Positions 6,844 through 9,573 of a DNA stretch of 9,573 nucleotides are shown one piece after another. The DNA lies in NCBI GenBank assembly GCA_044867645.1, contig JBIOVI010000052.1, positions 1-9,573 on the forward strand, read 5' to 3'. Each line of letters begins with the position of its first letter. Position 1 is the stretch's first letter. The notes below the pieces were generated by a model. It worked only from the letters and a program-made list of their open reading frames with translations, was not told where the DNA came from and did not search any database. The position numbers were made by a program, and so were the translations under genes. Origin of the DNA: VRUE01 sp044867645. GTDB taxonomy: Bacteria; Actinomycetota; Thermoleophilia; Solirubrobacterales; 70-9.

Positions 6844-6959
6844 CCGAGGAAGGTAGACCGCCAGCGACCGGATTTGCGGCGAGAGCAGCCCAATCCCGGC
6901 ACTGCGACCAAGTTTCGTCGATTCCCTTCACCCAATAGTTGGCCTCGCTTGGCCACGGG

Positions 6960-6965
6960 TAGTGT
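6960..6965 (+). promoter_or_regulatory. Candidate -10 box giving a leaderless DUF255 transcript
   Basis: TAGTGT fits TAnnnT and ends 7 nt before the ATG at 6973, so transcription could begin at the start codon. No convincing -35 is present: TTGGCC at 6939-6944 is only 15 nt away. The competing reading is an ordinary leader with GAAGG (6966-6970) as a weak, closely spaced Shine-Dalgarno sequence. The 129-bp gap between this gene and the divergent GGDEF-EAL gene shows no palindrome comparable to the one at 1686. Confidence 0.25.
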
Positions 6966-6972
6966 GAAGGTC

Positions 6973-8940
6973 ATGGCGAACCGCCTGGCTCAGGAGACCA
7001 GCCCGTACCTGCTCCAGCATCGTGACAACCCCGTCGACTGGTACCCCTGGGGCGAAGAAGCGCTGGCACGGGCACGCCAGCTCGACCGTCCGATCCTGCT
7101 CTCGGTCGGCTACTCGGCCTGCCACTGGTGCCACGTGATGGAGCGCGAGTCCTTCGAGGACACGGAGACCGCCGCTTACATGAACGAGCATTTCGTCAGC
7201 GTCAAGGTCGACCGCGAGGAGCGGCCCGACGTCGACGCCCTCTACATGGAGGCGGTGCAGGCGATGAGCGGCCACGGTGGCTGGCCGATGACGGTCTTTT
7301 GCGATCCCGACGGCGTGCCCTTCTACGGAGGCACCTACTTCCCCCCCGACGAGGGCCGTGGGATGCCGAGCTTCCGCATGGTGATGGAAGCCGTGGTCGA
7401 CGCTTTCGAGAGCCGTCGCGAGGAGCTGCGCGGGCGGGCGGCGGAGACGCGGGCGCGGTTAGGCGCGATCGGGGCGATCAAGCCAGCCGGCGAGGCGCCC
7501 GGCGCCGACCTGCTGGCCGCCGCGGTCGCGACGCTGGAGGCGGCAACCGATATGGAGCGCGGGGGCTTCGGCGGCGCGCCGAAGTTCCCGCCGGCCTCGG
7601 CGCTGGAGCTGCTGCTCGCGCGTGGCATCGCCGAACCGGTCGAGCGCACGCTCGACGCGATGATGGCCGGCGGCATCTACGACCAGATCGGCGGCGGCTT
7701 CGCCCGCTACTCGGTCGACGCGAACTGGCTCGTCCCCCACTTCGAGAAGATGCTCTACGACAACGCACAACTGGCCCGGGCCTACCTGCACGGCTGGCAG
7801 GCGCTCGGCCACGAGCGCTACCGCCGTGTCTGCGAAGAGACCCTCGATTGGGCGCTGCGCGAGATGCGGGGGCCCGAGGGTGGCTTCTACTCGGCGCTCG
7901 ACGCCGACTCCGAGGGCGAGGAGGGCCGCTTCTACGTCTGGACGCCGGCGCAGATCCGCGCCACGCTGGGCGAGGAGGCGGAGGCGATCATCGACTTCTA
8001 CGGGGTCGGCGAGGCGGGTAACTTCGAGGGCAAGAGCATCTTGCATCTAGCGGGGGGCGCGGCGGCGCCCGAGCCCGAGGGGCTGGCGCAGGCTCGCCAG
8101 GCCCTCTACGGGGCGCGGGCGGAGCGAACGCGCCCTGGGCTCGACGACAAGCGCCTCACCTCCTGGAACGCCCTCGTGCTCGGCGCCCTGGCCGAGGCGG
8201 GCGCGGCGCTCGGCCGCCCCGACTACCTCGAGGCGGCCCGGGCCTGCGCCGAGTTCGTGCTGCGCGATCTGCGCGATCCCGAAGGACACCTGCTCCGCAC
8301 CTACAAGGACGGCGAAGGGCGCCTCAATGCCTACCTGGAGGATCACGCCTTCCTGCTGGAGGCGCTGCTGACGCTGTATGAGGCGACCTTCGAGCGGCGC
8401 TGGTTCGACCAGGCGCGTGCACTCGCCGACACGACGATCGCCCGCTTCGACGACCCCGAGCGAGGCGGCTTCTTCTCGACCTCAGACGACCATGAGGAGC
8501 TGATCGCCCGCCGCAAGGAGATCGGCGACCACCCGATCCCGTCCGGCAACAGCGCCGCCGCCCTCGGCCTGCTCCGCCTCGCCGCCCTGACCGGCGAGCG
8601 CAAATACGAGCGCCGGGCCGAGGGCATCTTTCGCCTCTTTGCCAAACCTGCCGTCCAACACCCCGAGGCCTTCGCCCACCTCCTCCGCGCCCTCGACTTC
8701 CACCTCTCCCCCACCAAAGAGGTCGCCCTGATCGGCGACGACCTGACCGACCTAGCGGCAATCGTCCGCTCCAAGTTCCGCCCCCACCTGGTCCTGGCAG
8801 GAGGCCCCGAGGGCAGCGAGCAACCACCGCTGCTGCAAGCTCGCGCCACCGTCGACGGCAAACCAGCCGCCTACGTCTGCCAGCACTTCAGCTGTCGAGC
8901 CCCTGTAACCGACCCGGAACAGCTGGCCACCCTTCTGTAA
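6973..8940 (+). CDS. DUF255 / YyaL-type thioredoxin-fold protein
   Basis: A 655-aa cytosolic protein of the widespread family that includes bacterial YyaL and animal SPATA20. The N-terminal thioredoxin-like DUF255 domain (about 1-160) opens with NRLAQETSPYLLQH and NPVDWYPWGEEA. It carries the CHWCH motif at 50-54 (C50, C53), then VKVDREERPDVD, GGWPMTVF and YGGTYFPP. The rest (about 180-600) is an alpha-helical repeat region of the six-hairpin (alpha/alpha toroid) type seen in glycan epimerases and hydrolases, with GGFGGAPKFP, GGIYDQIGGGFARYSVD, WLVPHFEKMLYDNAQL, DADSEGEEGRFY, DDKRLTSWNAL and HPIPSGNSAAA. The C-terminus has the family's YVCQHFSCRAPV cysteine pair. Length and motifs match intact members, whose biochemical role is not firmly established. 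ATG at 6973 gives the usual N-terminus (MANRLAQETS); an in-frame GTG at 6964 is a less likely start. Codon 163 is TTA, rare in this composition. It is divergent from the GGDEF-EAL gene. Confidence 0.95.
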   Translation: MANRLAQETSPYLLQHRDNPVDWYPWGEEALARARQLDRPILLSVGYSACHWCHVMERESFEDTETAAYMNEHFVSVKVDREERPDVDALYMEAVQAMSGHGGWPMTVFCDPDGVPFYGGTYFPPDEGRGMPSFRMVMEAVVDAFESRREELRGRAAETRARLGAIGAIKPAGEAPGADLLAAAVATLEAATDMERGGFGGAPKFPPASALELLLARGIAEPVERTLDAMMAGGIYDQIGGGFARYSVDANWLVPHFEKMLYDNAQLARAYLHGWQALGHERYRRVCEETLDWALREMRGPEGGFYSALDADSEGEEGRFYVWTPAQIRATLGEEAEAIIDFYGVGEAGNFEGKSILHLAGGAAAPEPEGLAQARQALYGARAERTRPGLDDKRLTSWNALVLGALAEAGAALGRPDYLEAARACAEFVLRDLRDPEGHLLRTYKDGEGRLNAYLEDHAFLLEALLTLYEATFERRWFDQARALADTTIARFDDPERGGFFSTSDDHEELIARRKEIGDHPIPSGNSAAALGLLRLAALTGERKYERRAEGIFRLFAKPAVQHPEAFAHLLRALDFHLSPTKEVALIGDDLTDLAAIVRSKFRPHLVLAGGPEGSEQPPLLQARATVDGKPAAYVCQHFSCRAPVTDPEQLATLL

Positions 8941-8959
8941 ACGCTCCTCCGGCGGGTGG

Positions 8960-9017
8960 CGCGGGGGCGGGGGTCCCCCGCGGCGCGGAGGCGCGCAGCG
9001 CCGAGCACCGTGGGGGA
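8960..9017. repeat. Nested GC-rich fold-back between DUF255 and the second MMPL gene
   Basis: Several stems compete for the same CCCCCGCG block (8975-8982). It pairs with CGCGGGGG (8960-8967) around a 7-nt loop, or as CCCCCGC (8975-8981) with GCGGGGG (8967-8973) across one base. As TCCCCCGCGG (8974-8983) it pairs with CCGTGGGGGA (9008-9017) over 10 bp including one G:T. Inside the last arrangement GGCGC (8990-8994) and GCGCC (8998-9002) form a smaller hairpin. The structure starts 19 nt after the DUF255 stop and ends 42 nt before the next gene's ATG. It may be a terminator without U-tract, an alternative-fold leader or a dispersed repeat unit. The pairings are seen directly; the function is unknown. 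Confidence 0.6.
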
Positions 9018-9059
9018 TGCCGCCGCGACAGGACCCGCCGGCCAAGCGCATTTGCAAGG

Positions 9060-9573
9060 ATGGCCTCCGTGCGCGGCTCGCTCTTCACCTTCCCCGCCGG
9101 TCGCCGAGCCAAGTGGGTCGTCTTCGCCCTCTGGTTCCTGGCGATCTTCATCGCCTCCGGTCCCGCCAACCTGCCCGGCAAGTTCGAAGACGCCGAAAGC
9201 AACGAGGCGACTTCCTACCTGCCCGGCGACGCCGAGTCGACCAAGGCACTGGACGCGACCGACTCTCTCCAAAACGGGGAAATCGCCCCGGCGGTGATCG
9301 TCTACCGCCGTGAGTCGGGTTTAACCCCTGCCGACCACCGCACGATTGTTGAAGACGTCGGCAAGATGACCGGCGAGCGCTTCCCTGGCGTCATCGCCGA
9401 CGGCGAAACCGCTGCCTCCGGTGGCAAGCCGACCGCCGCCGAGAAAGCCGCGGCGACGCTCAAAGGGCCGCCGCCCGACTGCCCGACCGTCCCCACCGCC
9501 GTTCCCGGGCAGCCGAACGGGTACGCCCCCTTCGTCGGCCCGAGCTGCTCCGCCGACGGCAAGGCGGCGATCA
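9060..9573 (+). CDS. MMPL-family transporter, N-terminal part, cut by window end
   Basis: The frame stays open from ATG 9060 to the window end, giving 171 residues with no stop. The N-terminus (SLFTFPAGRRAKWVV) leads into one membrane helix at about 18-34. The periplasmic stretch PGKFEDAESNEATSYLPGDAEST follows, which is the characteristic start of actinobacterial MMPL/RND exporters, and then AVIVYRRESGLTPAD of the first periplasmic domain. Residues about 118-165 form a Gly/Pro-rich insert with two cysteines (C141, C163) that could make a disulfide outside the membrane. It differs clearly in sequence from the 724-aa transporter upstream, so it is not a recent duplicate. AAGGA (9056-9060) overlaps the ATG. 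It would be spaced 8 nt from an in-frame GTG at 9069, which may be the true start. Codon 88 (9321-9323) is TTA. The substrate is unknown, and the Asp-Tyr relay helices are beyond the window. Confidence 0.88.
   Translation, partial: MASVRGSLFTFPAGRRAKWVVFALWFLAIFIASGPANLPGKFEDAESNEATSYLPGDAESTKALDATDSLQNGEIAPAVIVYRRESGLTPADHRTIVEDVGKMTGERFPGVIADGETAASGGKPTAAEKAAATLKGPPPDCPTVPTAVPGQPNGYAPFVGPSCSADGKAAI

Noticed and set aside
6939..6954. TTGGCC repeated twice 10 bp apart before the DUF255 gene
   Set aside because: Six-base direct repeat is too short to separate from chance in this composition, although the one-turn spacing is suggestive.
7459..8046. Antisense open frame within the DUF255 gene
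   Set aside because: Shadow of a well-supported gene; no ribosome site or domain.

Overview
The window is GC-rich throughout, with G/C-rich third codon positions and long antisense shadow frames, as expected of a high-GC bacterium. The gene set (two MMPL transporters, an acyl-CoA dehydrogenase, an AMP-dependent acyl-CoA ligase, an HxlR regulator, a GGDEF-EAL protein and a DUF255 thioredoxin-fold protein) fits a chromosomal segment of an actinobacterium. The overall style resembles Thermoleophilia/Solirubrobacterales, but this placement is an inference from composition and family content, not from a marker gene. I see no mobile element, CRISPR array, tRNA or rRNA.

Layout. Bases 1-931 hold the 3' part of an acyl-CoA dehydrogenase gene (+). 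It converges on an HxlR-type regulator gene (983-1657, -) that carries an SCP2-like C-terminal domain, and a strong stem-loop fills the gap between them. The regulator is divergent from an MMPL/RND transporter gene (1770-3944, +). Their 112-bp intergenic region contains a perfect interrupted palindrome at 1686-1707 and candidate promoters in both directions. An acyl-CoA synthetase gene (3986-5431, +) follows the transporter after 41 bp and is probably in the same operon. Its stop codon overlaps the stop codon of a convergent GGDEF-EAL cyclic-di-GMP gene (5428-6843, -). That gene is divergent from a DUF255/YyaL-type gene (6973-8940, +). A 119-bp intergenic region with a nested GC-rich fold-back follows, then the 5' end of a second MMPL transporter (from 9060, cut by the window edge).

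How the genes may work together. The regulator, transporter and ligase form a plausible lipid-handling module: acyl activation, export or import of a lipidic compound, and a repressor whose fused SCP2-like domain could sense a hydrophobic ligand. The dehydrogenase beside it fits acyl-CoA turnover but lies on the other side of a terminator-like hairpin. The GGDEF-EAL and DUF255 genes look like independent neighbours. Every protein belongs to a recognisable family, so I see no clearly new system. The most useful leads are the operator with its fused-domain regulator, the fold-back before the second transporter, and the tail-to-tail stop overlap.
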